44,192 nt of DNA from Planctomycetia bacterium (GTDB taxonomy: Bacteria > Planctomycetota > Phycisphaerae > Phycisphaerales > SM1A02): positions 1 through 44,192 of the forward strand of contig SXSS01000086.1 of assembly GCA_005792145.1 (NCBI GenBank), read 5' to 3'. Each line of letters starts with the position of its first letter. Within the stretch, counting starts at the first letter, position 1. The notes below the pieces were generated by a model. It did no database searches, was not told the origin of the DNA, and worked only from the letters and a program-made list of their open reading frames with translations. Made by a program: the position numbers and the translations under genes. Shown piece by piece: positions 33,667 to 42,499 of the stretch.

Positions 33667-35043
33667 TTATCTTCGACGAGTGGTCAGTCGTCCGCCGAGT
33701 CGCTTCGGCGGGGGTTGGGTTGGAACGAGTCCGCCTGGAAATCGTGTCAGGTCCGCGGCATCAGGCTTCACTGCAATTGGATTACGCGATTTTGATTCCA
33801 TTGAATTCTGGCGACGCGCTTGATCAAGTTCACGCTGTGCGTGGATGTCCGCGGGCACTTGTCCAGGGACAAAGTCGTCATAGACCGAGACGGGAATTTC
33901 GATGTTGGCCAAACTTTCGATGCCAGTCAAGAGATCGCCTTGGTCCGGGCAAACGAAACTCCACGCAACTCCCTCGCGACCCGCGCGTGCGGTTCGACCG
34001 ATGCGATGCACATAGATTTCCGGATCTTCGGGAAGGTCATAATTGATGACGTGGCTGATGTCATCGACATCCAAACCGCGCGATGCCAAATCACTCGCAA
34101 CGAGCACGGACAGGCCGCCTTCACGCAGTTTGACCATCACCTTGTCGCGCTTGGTTTGATACATATCGCCGTGCATTTGGTGCGCGTCGATGCCGTTCTT
34201 GCCCAAGAAGAGAGTGACTTCGTCGACGGTGCGCTTCATACGACAGAAGACAAGCGTCAACGCTGGTTCTTCTTTGCGAAGAAGATGCAAGAGCAACTTT
34301 CGCTTGTCCCATCGCTCGACTGCGAAGTATGACTGGCGAACTTGAGAGACAGTCAAACTCTGCGCGGTGGTGACAATCTTCTCTGGGTCGCGCAGATATT
34401 GCCGCGCCAACTTTTCGATGTCAGGGGAAATCGTCGCAGAGACAAAGACCGTCTGCGGATGATTCTTCAGCGATCCCAGAATGCGGCGGATGTCCTCTCG
34501 AAAACCGATATCAAGCATTCGATCCACTTCGTCCAGCACGGCATACTGAATGTTCTCGTATGACAACAATCGTCGCTCGTGCAGATCCATCACGCGCCCT
34601 GGAGTTCCGACAATAATCGCTGGACCACGCTGAAGTTTTTGCACTTGGGTCGAGATCGGTTGACCGCCATAAATTGGCACGACTTGATGGCCGGAATGCT
34701 TGGCGAAGTCGTGAATTTCTTTCGCGACCTGGATTGCAAGTTCGCGCGTTGGCACAAGAATCAGCACCGAAAGCGCGGAGTCCTTGGGAATCATCTGCAG
34801 GACCGGCAATGCGAATGCCGCAGTTTTTCCCGTTCCAGTCTTTGCTTGCCCGAGACAATCTTTGCCCGAGAGAACGATCGGAATCAAGCTTGCTTGAATT
34901 TTCGTCGGATGGGTATAACCACGCTCGGTGATGGAGCGAACAATTGGTTCAGAGAGTCCCAGTGAGGCGAAAGTCTGATCCGCAGCGAAAATGTCCTGGG
35001 ACCGTCCAGCGTTTCCGCTGGGAGGGGTTTTATCAGTTGTCAC
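33667..35043 (-). CDS. DEAD-box family RNA helicase with DEVD motif II
   Basis: 458 aa. All helicase motifs are in order: Q motif PTKIQ (Q50), AKTGTGKT (67-74), PTREL (98-102), TPGR (147-150), motif II DEVD (171-174) instead of DEAD, SAT, then ATDLASRGLD-like ASDLASRGLDVDD and HRIGRTARAG. The C-terminal 80 residues are a basic Pro/Arg tail (PPPKRLGGRLTTRRR). RhlE/DeaD-like, probably acting in ribosome assembly or RNA decay. GTG start, divergent from alr with a 53-bp gap. Confidence 0.95.
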   Translation of the reverse strand: MTTDKTPPSGNAGRSQDIFAADQTFASLGLSEPIVRSITERGYTHPTKIQASLIPIVLSGKDCLGQAKTGTGKTAAFALPVLQMIPKDSALSVLILVPTRELAIQVAKEIHDFAKHSGHQVVPIYGGQPISTQVQKLQRGPAIIVGTPGRVMDLHERRLLSYENIQYAVLDEVDRMLDIGFREDIRRILGSLKNHPQTVFVSATISPDIEKLARQYLRDPEKIVTTAQSLTVSQVRQSYFAVERWDKRKLLLHLLRKEEPALTLVFCRMKRTVDEVTLFLGKNGIDAHQMHGDMYQTKRDKVMVKLREGGLSVLVASDLASRGLDVDDISHVINYDLPEDPEIYVHRIGRTARAGREGVAWSFVCPDQGDLLTGIESLANIEIPVSVYDDFVPGQVPADIHAQRELDQARRQNSMESKSRNPIAVKPDAADLTRFPGGLVPTQPPPKRLGGRLTTRRR

Positions 35044-35096
35044 GAACCTTTATGGTAGCGAGAACATGATGCCGATACAACTATGGGCCCGCAAGG

Positions 35097-36359
35097 ATGC
35101 GAACCACAAGCTGTCTCAACATCAACCTCGCCGCACTCGACAGAAATGTCAGTGTCATTCGTGAATTGATCGCGCCTCACTGCGATCTCTGCGCTGTGGT
35201 CAAAGCAGACGCGTATGGCATGGGCGCGGCTCGAATCGCCCGACAACTTGCAGAAAGTGGCGTGAGTATGTTGGCGGTCTACAACCTTGCACAAGCAGAA
35301 TCCATTTCGCTGGCGGGAATCACGACTCCGCAACTTGTCCTGATGCCCGTTCGCGAGATCGAACTTGGTGGAGAGATTCATCGGCTCTTGCTTGCTGGTC
35401 GGTTGCACCTTGTCGTTCACGGAGAATCGCATGCGCGGGAACTTGCCGCCATTGCACAGCAACTCGGCGGTGGGCCGATTCCAGTGCATCTGGAAATCGA
35501 TACAGGAATGTCGCGCGGAGGTGTGATCGCAAGCGAGGCCGGCCGAACATTGGCATTGATCGCCGATGAACGACGGTTGCGACTTGTTGGAATCTTCACC
35601 CACTTTTCTGATAGTCGTGCGGATGATGCGCGCACGCATAATCAGATGGACGCGTTCGAGAATTTGCTTGCAGATCACGGCGCGCATATTCCAAGTGACG
35701 CGTTGATTCATGTCGCGAATTCCCACGCAATTCTGCGGGATTCTCGCTTTCATCGCAAAATGGTGCGAACGGGACTTGCGTGGACCGGGTTGGTCGAATC
35801 GCAGTCAATCGATGGTTGGAAACCGCCTCTCGAATCAATCGTTCGGTGGGAATCCTCCATCGTTCACACAAAGACATTGCCGTGCGATGTTGCGGTTGGA
35901 TATGGATCATTGTGGAGCACGCGTCGTCCGACTCGTATTGGAATTGTTCCAGTTGGATATTTCGACGGCTATCCAGTGGGATCGGCGCAGAGCGATCGTC
36001 GTTGGATTCGAGTGATTGCAGAATCGCCAACAGGCGCGGCAAGTGGTTCGCGCGCGTGGGATGTGCCGATTGTTGGCGCGATCAATATGGATCAGATCAT
36101 GGTGGATTTGACGGATGTGCCGCCATCAATCGCATATGGCGATGGTCATATTGGAATGACCGCGGAGTTGTATGGCGCACAGCCATCCGCGCGCAACTTT
36201 CTTCCACGCGTTGCCGAAGCGGTTGGTGCGCATTCATACGAACTGCTTTGTCGATTGAATCCTCGAATTCCCCGCCAATATTTTGGCGAAGCGACTGGAA
36301 CAATCACCGCCGACACCTTGCGAATGGATCTTCAATCGCCTGGCGCGATGACCGGCTGA
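35097..36359 (+). CDS. alr: Alanine racemase
   Basis: 420 aa. PLP enzyme making D-alanine for peptidoglycan. PLP Lys36 in VVKADAYGMG and catalytic Tyr269 in VGYGSLW, with IPVGYFDGYP-like VPVGYFDGYPVG and the GAINMDQIMVDLTD stretch of the C-terminal barrel. Slightly longer than usual (about 360-380) because of an insertion of about 15 residues (SDRRWIRVIAESPTGAASGS) in the beta domain and a C-terminal tail. ATG start, weak SD (gcaagg). Together with murA it points to a peptidoglycan wall. Confidence 0.96.
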   Translation: MRTTSCLNINLAALDRNVSVIRELIAPHCDLCAVVKADAYGMGAARIARQLAESGVSMLAVYNLAQAESISLAGITTPQLVLMPVREIELGGEIHRLLLAGRLHLVVHGESHARELAAIAQQLGGGPIPVHLEIDTGMSRGGVIASEAGRTLALIADERRLRLVGIFTHFSDSRADDARTHNQMDAFENLLADHGAHIPSDALIHVANSHAILRDSRFHRKMVRTGLAWTGLVESQSIDGWKPPLESIVRWESSIVHTKTLPCDVAVGYGSLWSTRRPTRIGIVPVGYFDGYPVGSAQSDRRWIRVIAESPTGAASGSRAWDVPIVGAINMDQIMVDLTDVPPSIAYGDGHIGMTAELYGAQPSARNFLPRVAEAVGAHSYELLCRLNPRIPRQYFGEATGTITADTLRMDLQSPGAMTG

Positions 36360-36381
36360 GTCGTCGTACCCTTCAAAATAT

Positions 36382-38028
36382 ATGCCGAGATCTGGTGCTT
36401 TCATCCTCGATGAAATGCGAAGTTTGGCGAAGCAATTGGCGTTCGTGCCAAGCGACGCCGCACGACGCCAATTGAACGCGCTACGCAATCTTTTGGAAGA
36501 AATCAATCCAAGCGAACTGTATGGATGGGATGATGTCGTCTGGCGCATCACCCAGTTTCGAGTCGAGAAACGGTCCAAACAAAGCGAACTGAAAATTGTT
36601 GGCGAATCTTTGCGGTGCGATCTTGTCGAACTCGCGCTGCGACTGAGTCGGCGTGCGCCAGAAGACTTTGGAAGTGGAGTGACAATTCCAAAGCTTGCCA
36701 AAGAGTGGCAAGTGACCGAGCGCACAATTCATCGCTGGCGCAAAGTCGGATTGGCTTCGTGTTGGATGCGGCGTTCGACAGCGCTTCGTTCAGGTCCACT
36801 TGTGATGGCGATTCGTAAAGTTGATGCGGCGGCGTTCGCGGCGAGTCACGCGCCAAAGCTTGCGCACGCGGCGCGAACAAAGCGATTGACGCCGGTGGTG
36901 CGAGAAGCGATCACGCGTTATGCGGGCGAGTTTGCCGCGAAGGGCGAGCGGAGAATTTCTGTCGCCGCACGAGCGATCGCCAAAGATGTTGGTGTCAGCA
37001 CCGAAAGTGTTCGTGCGTTCTTGGTGAAAAACCCCGCGGCGTCGAAGGGGAAACTTCTGGGACGCAAGTCTCGCGCTGTACGCGTTGAAACGCTGGCGTT
37101 CGCCGCGTGGTGCCGTGGTCTAGGGCCAGCGCAAATTGCCCGAAAAATTGGCTGTTCTCAGCCCGCTGTTGATCGGCTTTTGCACAAGGCTCGCGCGCAG
37201 TTCTTGGCTCATTATGCCGATGCGTTCTCGCCCAAAGGAGTGGAAATCCCAACGACATTTTCTCGTCAAGACGCGCGCGATGTGATTCTTGCCAGTGATG
37301 CCGTCTGCAAAAATCTGTGTGGCGCATCGCCGATGCGTGACGCGCGCGAGTGGTTTGTATCGAAGGGAGAGAAAGCGACTGGCGTTGGCGCTCAATTGAT
37401 GGCGGTGAGATTTCTGTTGTGGAGCGCGCAGCAATCGACGCGGCAGCTTTTTGCGAATCTCCCTTCGAATCGCCCAAGCGAAAAAACTCTTGATCGAATC
37501 GAAACGGACTTGCGCTGGGCAAGATTGCTGCTGCGATCACTCTTGATTCAGTCGATGCCGATGATTGTGACACGACTGAAAATTTGGAGTGGGGGAGAAA
37601 TCGAATCAATCACACCAGACGCACAGAGGAAAGTGCTTCTTCTCTGCGCTGAATCCCTGCTGATGATTGTGCGCGAATCGAGTCCTGCCAACATCGCCAG
37701 CGGTCGTGTGCGCATCGAGCGCGCACTTTCGCTCGCAGTCGAGCGACGCTTGATTTCGCAGACTCCAGATTTGAACGCATCAAAGCGGATCATTCGTCGT
37801 CCAATTCCCATTCGCGATCCAATCGACGCGGTCTGTCCCTGGCAAATCACATCGGATGCGCTCGCTCGTCGCGTGGGAAAAATCTCGGCGGGGGCAAGTG
37901 GGCGAGAAATGTGGTGGTTGCGAATTGGTTGGGATGGAAATGCACCGATGACCATCGAGGAGATGTCGCAGTTGCAAGGAAAGCCGATCAGCGTGATCGC
38001 AGGAATACTCGGGCGGGCGATTCGCTGA
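36382..38028 (+). CDS. Multi-HTH, sigma-factor-like DNA-binding protein
   Basis: 548 aa, family not recognised. Helix-turn-helix segments: 101-120 (TIPKLAKEWQVTERTIHRWR), 191-215 (ISVAARAIAKDVGVSTESVRAFL), 248-270 (GPAQIARKIGCSQPAVDRLLHKA, like sigma region 4.2), and the last 24 residues (MTIEEMSQLQGKPISVIAGILG). The stretch near 385-410 (RLLLRSLLIQSMPMIVTRLKIW) resembles the core helix of sigma region 2. The whole reads as a chain of DNA-binding helices without an enzymatic motif. Sits 22 bp after alr on the same strand. A non-canonical transcription regulator is the best guess; planctomycetes have expanded sigma-related families. Confidence 0.8.
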   Translation: MPRSGAFILDEMRSLAKQLAFVPSDAARRQLNALRNLLEEINPSELYGWDDVVWRITQFRVEKRSKQSELKIVGESLRCDLVELALRLSRRAPEDFGSGVTIPKLAKEWQVTERTIHRWRKVGLASCWMRRSTALRSGPLVMAIRKVDAAAFAASHAPKLAHAARTKRLTPVVREAITRYAGEFAAKGERRISVAARAIAKDVGVSTESVRAFLVKNPAASKGKLLGRKSRAVRVETLAFAAWCRGLGPAQIARKIGCSQPAVDRLLHKARAQFLAHYADAFSPKGVEIPTTFSRQDARDVILASDAVCKNLCGASPMRDAREWFVSKGEKATGVGAQLMAVRFLLWSAQQSTRQLFANLPSNRPSEKTLDRIETDLRWARLLLRSLLIQSMPMIVTRLKIWSGGEIESITPDAQRKVLLLCAESLLMIVRESSPANIASGRVRIERALSLAVERRLISQTPDLNASKRIIRRPIPIRDPIDAVCPWQITSDALARRVGKISAGASGREMWWLRIGWDGNAPMTIEEMSQLQGKPISVIAGILGRAIR

Positions 38029-38105
38029 ATTGCTTGCGCGGCGAGTGCGCAACGATAAACCTGCGCCATAAAATGGCCGCAACTTCGAAGTGAAAACAAA
38101 CTGAA

Positions 38106-38597
38106 TCAGCGCTTCGAGAACTGGAATCGACGACGAGCGCCAGATTGTCCGTACTTCTTACGCTCGACCTTGCGCGAATCTCGCGTCAAGAAAGAGTTGG
38201 ATCGAAGGACAGGTTCCAGGTTGGAGTCGTACGCGAAAAGTGATCGCGCCAGACCCATCATGACGGCTCCGGCTTGCCCGGTGAATCCACCGCCAGCGAC
38301 AGTCACGCGGACATCCATCTTTCCCTTGAGGGAGCACTTGTCTATCACGCCAAGAAGCGACTTTTGATCGCGGTCTTCGACGAAGAATTCGACAAGCGGA
38401 GTTTCGTTGATCAAGAATTCGCCACTGCCTGGCTTCACACGCACACGCGCGGTCGCGGTCTTGCGACGGCCAGTTCCCCAGTACCAACCTTTTTTGTCGG
38501 CGACAGTCTTGAGAGAAGACTTTGTTGTTCCCATTGCTTGAACGCCGACCGTTTCCTTGGTGGCGACTTTGACTGATCCAATATTGAGAGTTGTCAT
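38106..38597 (-). CDS. rpsI: 30S ribosomal protein S9
   Basis: 163 aa, with an extra N-terminal segment of about 33 residues before YWGTGRRKTATARVR. The rest matches S9: GEFLINETPLVEFF, GGGFTGQAGAVMMGLARSL, and the basic tail RDSRKVERKKYGQSGARRRFQFSKR-end, whose final Lys-Arg contacts the P-site tRNA. It follows rplM by 4 bp, the conserved L13-S9 pair. Convergent with the multi-HTH gene, 77-bp gap containing a weak 6-bp hairpin (38034-38052). Confidence 0.97.
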   Translation of the reverse strand: MTTLNIGSVKVATKETVGVQAMGTTKSSLKTVADKKGWYWGTGRRKTATARVRVKPGSGEFLINETPLVEFFVEDRDQKSLLGVIDKCSLKGKMDVRVTVAGGGFTGQAGAVMMGLARSLFAYDSNLEPVLRSNSFLTRDSRKVERKKYGQSGARRRFQFSKR

Positions 38598-38601
38598 GGG
38601 A

Positions 38602-39042
38602 TTATGCCTTGGTCTTCATTGTGGTTGGCTGTTGTGCTTGATGTTCGTGCTCTGTTCCCGCGAAAACGCGCAGATTGCGCTGGATTCTTCGGCCGAGTCG
38701 TCCGCGAGGAAGCATTCGAATGATCGCTTCGGTCACGAGCGCTGTCGGATCATCACGAAGCAAAGTGTCGTATGTTCGAACGCGCAAGCCACCTGGATAT
38801 CCACTCCATTTGCGGAGAGTCTTCAGCGAACCCTTGCGACCAGTCAACACGATCTTTGCGGCGTTGGTGATGATGATCGAATCGCCACAAAGAACATTTG
38901 GCGTGTATTCGGGACGATGCTTTCCCATCAGTGCTGTGGCGATTTCAGTCGCAAGACGACCGAGGACTTTTCCTTCGGCATCGACGATGCGCCATGTGGC
39001 AGGGAGCTGTCCGGGCTTGACGAATGTTGTTTGACGGGGCAT
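38602..39042 (-). CDS. rplM: 50S ribosomal protein L13
   Basis: 146 aa. Conserved TWRIVDAEGKVLGRLATEIA, GDSIIITNAAKIVLTGRK, and the MLPRGRLGRRI stretch are all present. AAGGA lies 10 nt before the ATG. First gene of the rplM-rpsI pair; divergent from the CPBP protease gene. The tail EHEHQAQQPTTMKTKA is slightly longer than usual. Confidence 0.97.
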   Translation of the reverse strand: MPRQTTFVKPGQLPATWRIVDAEGKVLGRLATEIATALMGKHRPEYTPNVLCGDSIIITNAAKIVLTGRKGSLKTLRKWSGYPGGLRVRTYDTLLRDDPTALVTEAIIRMLPRGRLGRRIQRNLRVFAGTEHEHQAQQPTTMKTKA

Positions 39043-39161
39043 GGTGATCTTGTCCTTCGAAAACTCTTCTTTGTGCGAAACTCTCCCAACAGGAGGGAAC
39101 GTAAAAGCGTACCGAAAACGCGGAAAGTGTCAAGGGAATGGCGTGGTGATACCGTGTGCGT

Positions 39162-40622
39162 ATGTCGAAATCTCAAAAGTCGGTCTTGGGCGCGTGGGGA
39201 GTGATAATTTCTTGCGTTGCGCTCTATTTGTGCCTGGATTTCATTCTTTTTTCTGGGGAAAATCCCGCCGGCACAGAGAATGCGGCAATCGAGGAGGTTG
39301 AAGTCCAAGAGGCCGAGGATGGTTCGATGGTGGGTTTCAAGGATGTCGTACAGGGAAAGATGGTCTCGGCAGTGCTCGCTGGTGGTCCAGCTCAGATGAT
39401 GACTGGAATTGCGATCCAGCAAATAGAGCCGATGCAAGATGTTGGACAGAGTCCAGTCACCAATCTTTGCGCGGCAATTCTGCTTGCAAGGGCGGGGGAA
39501 AATGCGAAGGCATCGTCAGAAATTGATGCGCTGATCGTTCGAGTTGAAGCAGATCCAAAATCCGCGTCGCCTGCGTTTCTCAAATGCGCGCGGATTGTGC
39601 AGATGTTGATTCATCAGAAGTCCGACGCTTCGGCGGCGAGCGCCGCGACGGCAATTTCTTCACAAGAGGCGGAGTTTCTCAAAGAGAATTTGAATTGGTA
39701 TGGCGAGCTGTTGATCTCGACCGTTTCGCCCGATCCAAAATTTGAAGCCGCTCTTGAGAAATCGCAATTGTTGCTGATCGCTTCGTTGTTCACATTTGGT
39801 TTCATCGTGTTCATCGCAGGACTTGCAGGATTTGTTTGGCTGGTGATTGTGGCGGTGCGATGGACGGCGAATACATTGGCAAATCCTCTGCGGCAACCGA
39901 CCATCTTGAGTGAATCGCTGCCGTGGATTTTCGCAGGATGGTTCATCGCTGTGATATTGGTCGCGCTCGCAGTCGGGTTGTTTGGCAGCCGCGCAGAGAG
40001 ATTGTCTGGAGGGCTTGCGCTTTTCATTCAAATAGCCGCAATGTTTCTGCCTCTCATCGCGCTTGCTTTGCCAATGCGATCTGGAAAGTCATGGCAACAA
40101 ATTCGCGTTGACATCGGCTTGCACTGCGGAAGCGGATTCTGGCGGGAGTTTTTCTATGGAGCAACGGTCTATGCGACGGCGATACCACTTGTCATTGTGG
40201 GCGCGGTCTTTGCGCTTTTACTTTCGCTGATTTTTCCGCAGGAACTCGCTTCGGCTTCGCATCCGATTCAGAAGGCGCTCGCCGATGGCGATGTTTCACA
40301 GCGAATGCTGTTGCTGTTCATCGCCGCAGTCGCCGCGCCAATCGTTGAAGAGATCATTTTCCGCGGCGTGCTCTTCGCGCATTTGCGCGATCTTTCGCGT
40401 CGTTGGGGCCGTTTTCTTTCATTCCTATTCTCGGCACTCGGATCAAGTCTGATCTTCGCCGCAATCCATCCGCAGGGAATTGTTTTCATTCCCATCCTCG
40501 GCGCGCTCGCCGTTGCATTCTGTCTTGCGCGCGAAATGCGTGGCAGTTTGATCTCGTGCATAGTCGCGCACGGAATCAACAATGCGTTGGTTGTTGGATT
40601 GAATATCGCGCTGGCTGGATAA
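39162..40622 (+). CDS. CPBP family intramembrane metalloprotease
   Basis: 486 aa from ATG 39162 (an in-frame GTG lies 6 bp upstream). First TM near residues 8-28, then an extracytoplasmic domain of about 150 residues with Asp/Glu/Ala, then about eight TMs. Catalytic CPBP/Rce1 motifs: EEIIFRG (about 395), the His in IFAAIHPQG, and the His/Asn pair in VAHGINNALV. Such proteins process or bind prenylated or other membrane substrates; in bacteria many are of unknown target. The stop codon abuts the convergent HNH stop. Confidence 0.92.
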   Translation: MSKSQKSVLGAWGVIISCVALYLCLDFILFSGENPAGTENAAIEEVEVQEAEDGSMVGFKDVVQGKMVSAVLAGGPAQMMTGIAIQQIEPMQDVGQSPVTNLCAAILLARAGENAKASSEIDALIVRVEADPKSASPAFLKCARIVQMLIHQKSDASAASAATAISSQEAEFLKENLNWYGELLISTVSPDPKFEAALEKSQLLLIASLFTFGFIVFIAGLAGFVWLVIVAVRWTANTLANPLRQPTILSESLPWIFAGWFIAVILVALAVGLFGSRAERLSGGLALFIQIAAMFLPLIALALPMRSGKSWQQIRVDIGLHCGSGFWREFFYGATVYATAIPLVIVGAVFALLLSLIFPQELASASHPIQKALADGDVSQRMLLLFIAAVAAPIVEEIIFRGVLFAHLRDLSRRWGRFLSFLFSALGSSLIFAAIHPQGIVFIPILGALAVAFCLAREMRGSLISCIVAHGINNALVVGLNIALAG

Positions 40623-41252
40623 TTATTCCAACTCGATCGTCCAGTACGCCTCGTCCAAGAAAGCCTTCCAGCTTTGATACTTCGGGCTTCCTAAACGAAG
40701 CGCAATCGCGGGATTTCTCTTTGGTTTGATTGCCGCGCGGATCAGCTTCATACGCGCTTGCGCGGGAGTTCGCCCACCTTTTTTCGCGTTGCACTTCACG
40801 CATGCACAAACCAAGTTGGTCCACGAATTGTCGCCGCCTTGAACGCGCGGCAAGACATGGTCGAGCGTCAATTCTTTGGTCGAAAATGACGAGCCACAAT
40901 ATTGACATTGATTCGCATCGCGCGCATAAATATTTCGCCGATTCAATTTGACCTGCTCGCGTGGGAATCGGTCATAGCCCAGAAGTCGAATGATCTTTGG
41001 GACGGCGATCACCAATCGCGTTGTCGTGACCCAGTCGTGCACTTCGTGTTCGTGCGCGCGTTGATATTCCGCGGCGTCGGACCAAGTTGCAAGGTCATAC
41101 GAAACATAATTTCCAGCTTCGACGGAGATGACTTCGGCGACATTGTTTGCCAGAAGTGTGAAGGCACGGCGTCCACTGACGACACGCAAAGCGGTGTACA
41201 CCTTGTTGAGAACCAAGACTTTCGAGTCAAGACCGCTTACCAGCAACGTCAA
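40623..41252 (-). CDS. HNH endonuclease
   Basis: About 209 aa from the TTG at 41252, which has AAGGAG 6 nt upstream; the frame extends to another TTG at 41279. Domain: LVLNKVYTALRVVSGRRAFTLL at the N-terminus, typical of the chromosomal HNH/McrA-like family common in bacteria, and a C-terminal HNH with zinc pairs CQYC and CVKC and ELTLDHVLPRVQGGDNSWTNLV. Likely a DNA nuclease of unknown role; no restriction methylase or phage genes adjoin. Stop abuts that of the CPBP gene (palindromic taatta). Confidence 0.93.
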   Translation of the reverse strand: MTLLVSGLDSKVLVLNKVYTALRVVSGRRAFTLLANNVAEVISVEAGNYVSYDLATWSDAAEYQRAHEHEVHDWVTTTRLVIAVPKIIRLLGYDRFPREQVKLNRRNIYARDANQCQYCGSSFSTKELTLDHVLPRVQGGDNSWTNLVCACVKCNAKKGGRTPAQARMKLIRAAIKPKRNPAIALRLGSPKYQSWKAFLDEAYWTIELE

Positions 41253-41365
41253 CTCAATCTCCTTAGGCGAAGCGATCAAGCTTCGTCAGATGAAGTCTAT
41301 ACCGATCTTTGAAAGACGCCAATCGAAGGCGCAGGTTCCCGCAAATTGATGGACTTCGGCAGGTT

Positions 41366-42082
41366 TCAGCAGAAAAATGGCGGGTCGGTGCTGATGATCA
41401 CTGGCGTCGATGCGGGAAGATGTTCGCCAAGCAACCGTTCGATCAGCGCGTGCGGCAGGATTCCTGTTCCCCACGGAGCGCGCTGAAAGCGTTGTTCGTC
41501 CTGCGAACCCACGGGCGGAGCGATGTCTTCCAAAATGCAAAGCGAACAGCGGGGGCCAAGATTGGAGATCGAACGGATGAGGTGATCGTCGATGTCCTTC
41601 ATCATCGAAGGTGCGATCAAACCAGATGGATACAGAATCGTGGCGAGTCCTTGATCTTTTCGATTGTGCCAAAGGCGCATCTGACCAGCAACATCGCTGA
41701 GCAAATGAGTGTGGTGAGGAATCAATCCCAATCGACGAATTCCCTGGCCAGACTTTGCTTGGACATCGCACAATTTCGGCAGGGTTTCATCCAGCCAACT
41801 TTCAAGCGCAGTGTGACCAGACTTTGTCCAATTTCGAATGTCGCCGTCGAAAAGTTCCGCGGCGAATGTTCCACTCCAACAAAGTGCGATGGATTCTTCG
41901 CCATCATCTGGCGCGGGAATGTGCGCCGATGCAATCCATTGATCATCGCGAGGATTGCCGCCGAGCCAAAGAAAAGACCCGCCTGATGGAGGCGGGTCTT
42001 GGGGTTGCTTCGACAAATCAGTTCGCAGAATTGCGTGAGGGTTGGAGCTTGCAGATGGAAGTTCGCGTCGAAGATCGTTCAT
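41366..42082 (-). CDS. Hypothetical protein whose 5' end overlaps a terminator
   Basis: 238 aa, unrecognised. ATG 42082 lies 39 bp after rplS. No other in-frame ATG, GTG or TTG occurs until well into the sequence, so this start is favoured, although codons 28-37 are the strong hairpin of the rplS terminator (encoding DPPPSGGSF). The middle has IPHHTHLLSDVAGQM, ATILYPSGLI and SLCILEDIAPP, giving a vague impression of a TIM-barrel sugar-phosphate isomerase/epimerase, which I cannot confirm. No SD. Expression would need read-through or an internal promoter. Confidence 0.6.
   Translation of the reverse strand: MNDLRRELPSASSNPHAILRTDLSKQPQDPPPSGGSFLWLGGNPRDDQWIASAHIPAPDDGEESIALCWSGTFAAELFDGDIRNWTKSGHTALESWLDETLPKLCDVQAKSGQGIRRLGLIPHHTHLLSDVAGQMRLWHNRKDQGLATILYPSGLIAPSMMKDIDDHLIRSISNLGPRCSLCILEDIAPPVGSQDEQRFQRAPWGTGILPHALIERLLGEHLPASTPVIISTDPPFFC
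41971..42003 (-). terminator. Intrinsic terminator of rpsP-trmD-rplS
   Basis: aagacccgcct-gatgg-aggcgggtctt, 11-bp perfect stem; on the minus strand it is followed by TTCTTTGG. It lies about 120-150 nt downstream of the rplS stop and inside the first 37 codons of the next gene. Confidence 0.85.
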
Positions 42083-42121
42083 AAGGGATCAACTTTGCGT
42101 ACGAATCTCACGCTGTCAAAA

Positions 42122-42499
42122 TCACTCTGTTTCTGCGGTTTCTCTGCGTGTTTCCTTCAATCGTCGTGCCTTGCCAGTCAATCCGCGCAAGTAATACAAC
42201 TTTGCTCGGCGAACTTCGGCGTGACGAAGAACTTCCACCTTTGCCACTCGTGCGGAGTGCAATGGGAAGACGCGCTCGACACCTTCGTTGGCGACGATGC
42301 GACGGATGGTGATCGTGCGATTGACGCCACGACCCTTGGTGGAAAGCAAGACGCCTTGGAAAACCTGCACGCGCTCCTTGTCACCTTCGACGATTCGATA
42401 ATGCACGTCAACCGTGTCACCGATGCGAAGGGTTGGGATTTCTGCGGCAGGCTTCAAGTGCTTGGCCTCCACGCTCTCCATGATGGCGGTTCGATTCAT
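42122..42499 (-). CDS. rplS: 50S ribosomal protein L19
   Basis: 125 aa from ATG 42499 (MNRTAIMESVEAK), chosen because GAGAGGAA precedes it by about 7 nt and because the trmD stop overlaps it (ATGA). L19 core: RIGDTVDVHYRIVEGDKERVQVFQGVLLSTKGRGVNRTITIRRI-type, SARVAKVEVLRHAEVRRAKLYYLRGLTGKARRLKE. Last gene of the rpsP-trmD-rplS unit; the usual rimM is missing between rpsP and trmD. Confidence 0.97.
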   Translation of the reverse strand: MNRTAIMESVEAKHLKPAAEIPTLRIGDTVDVHYRIVEGDKERVQVFQGVLLSTKGRGVNRTITIRRIVANEGVERVFPLHSARVAKVEVLRHAEVRRAKLYYLRGLTGKARRLKETRRETAETE

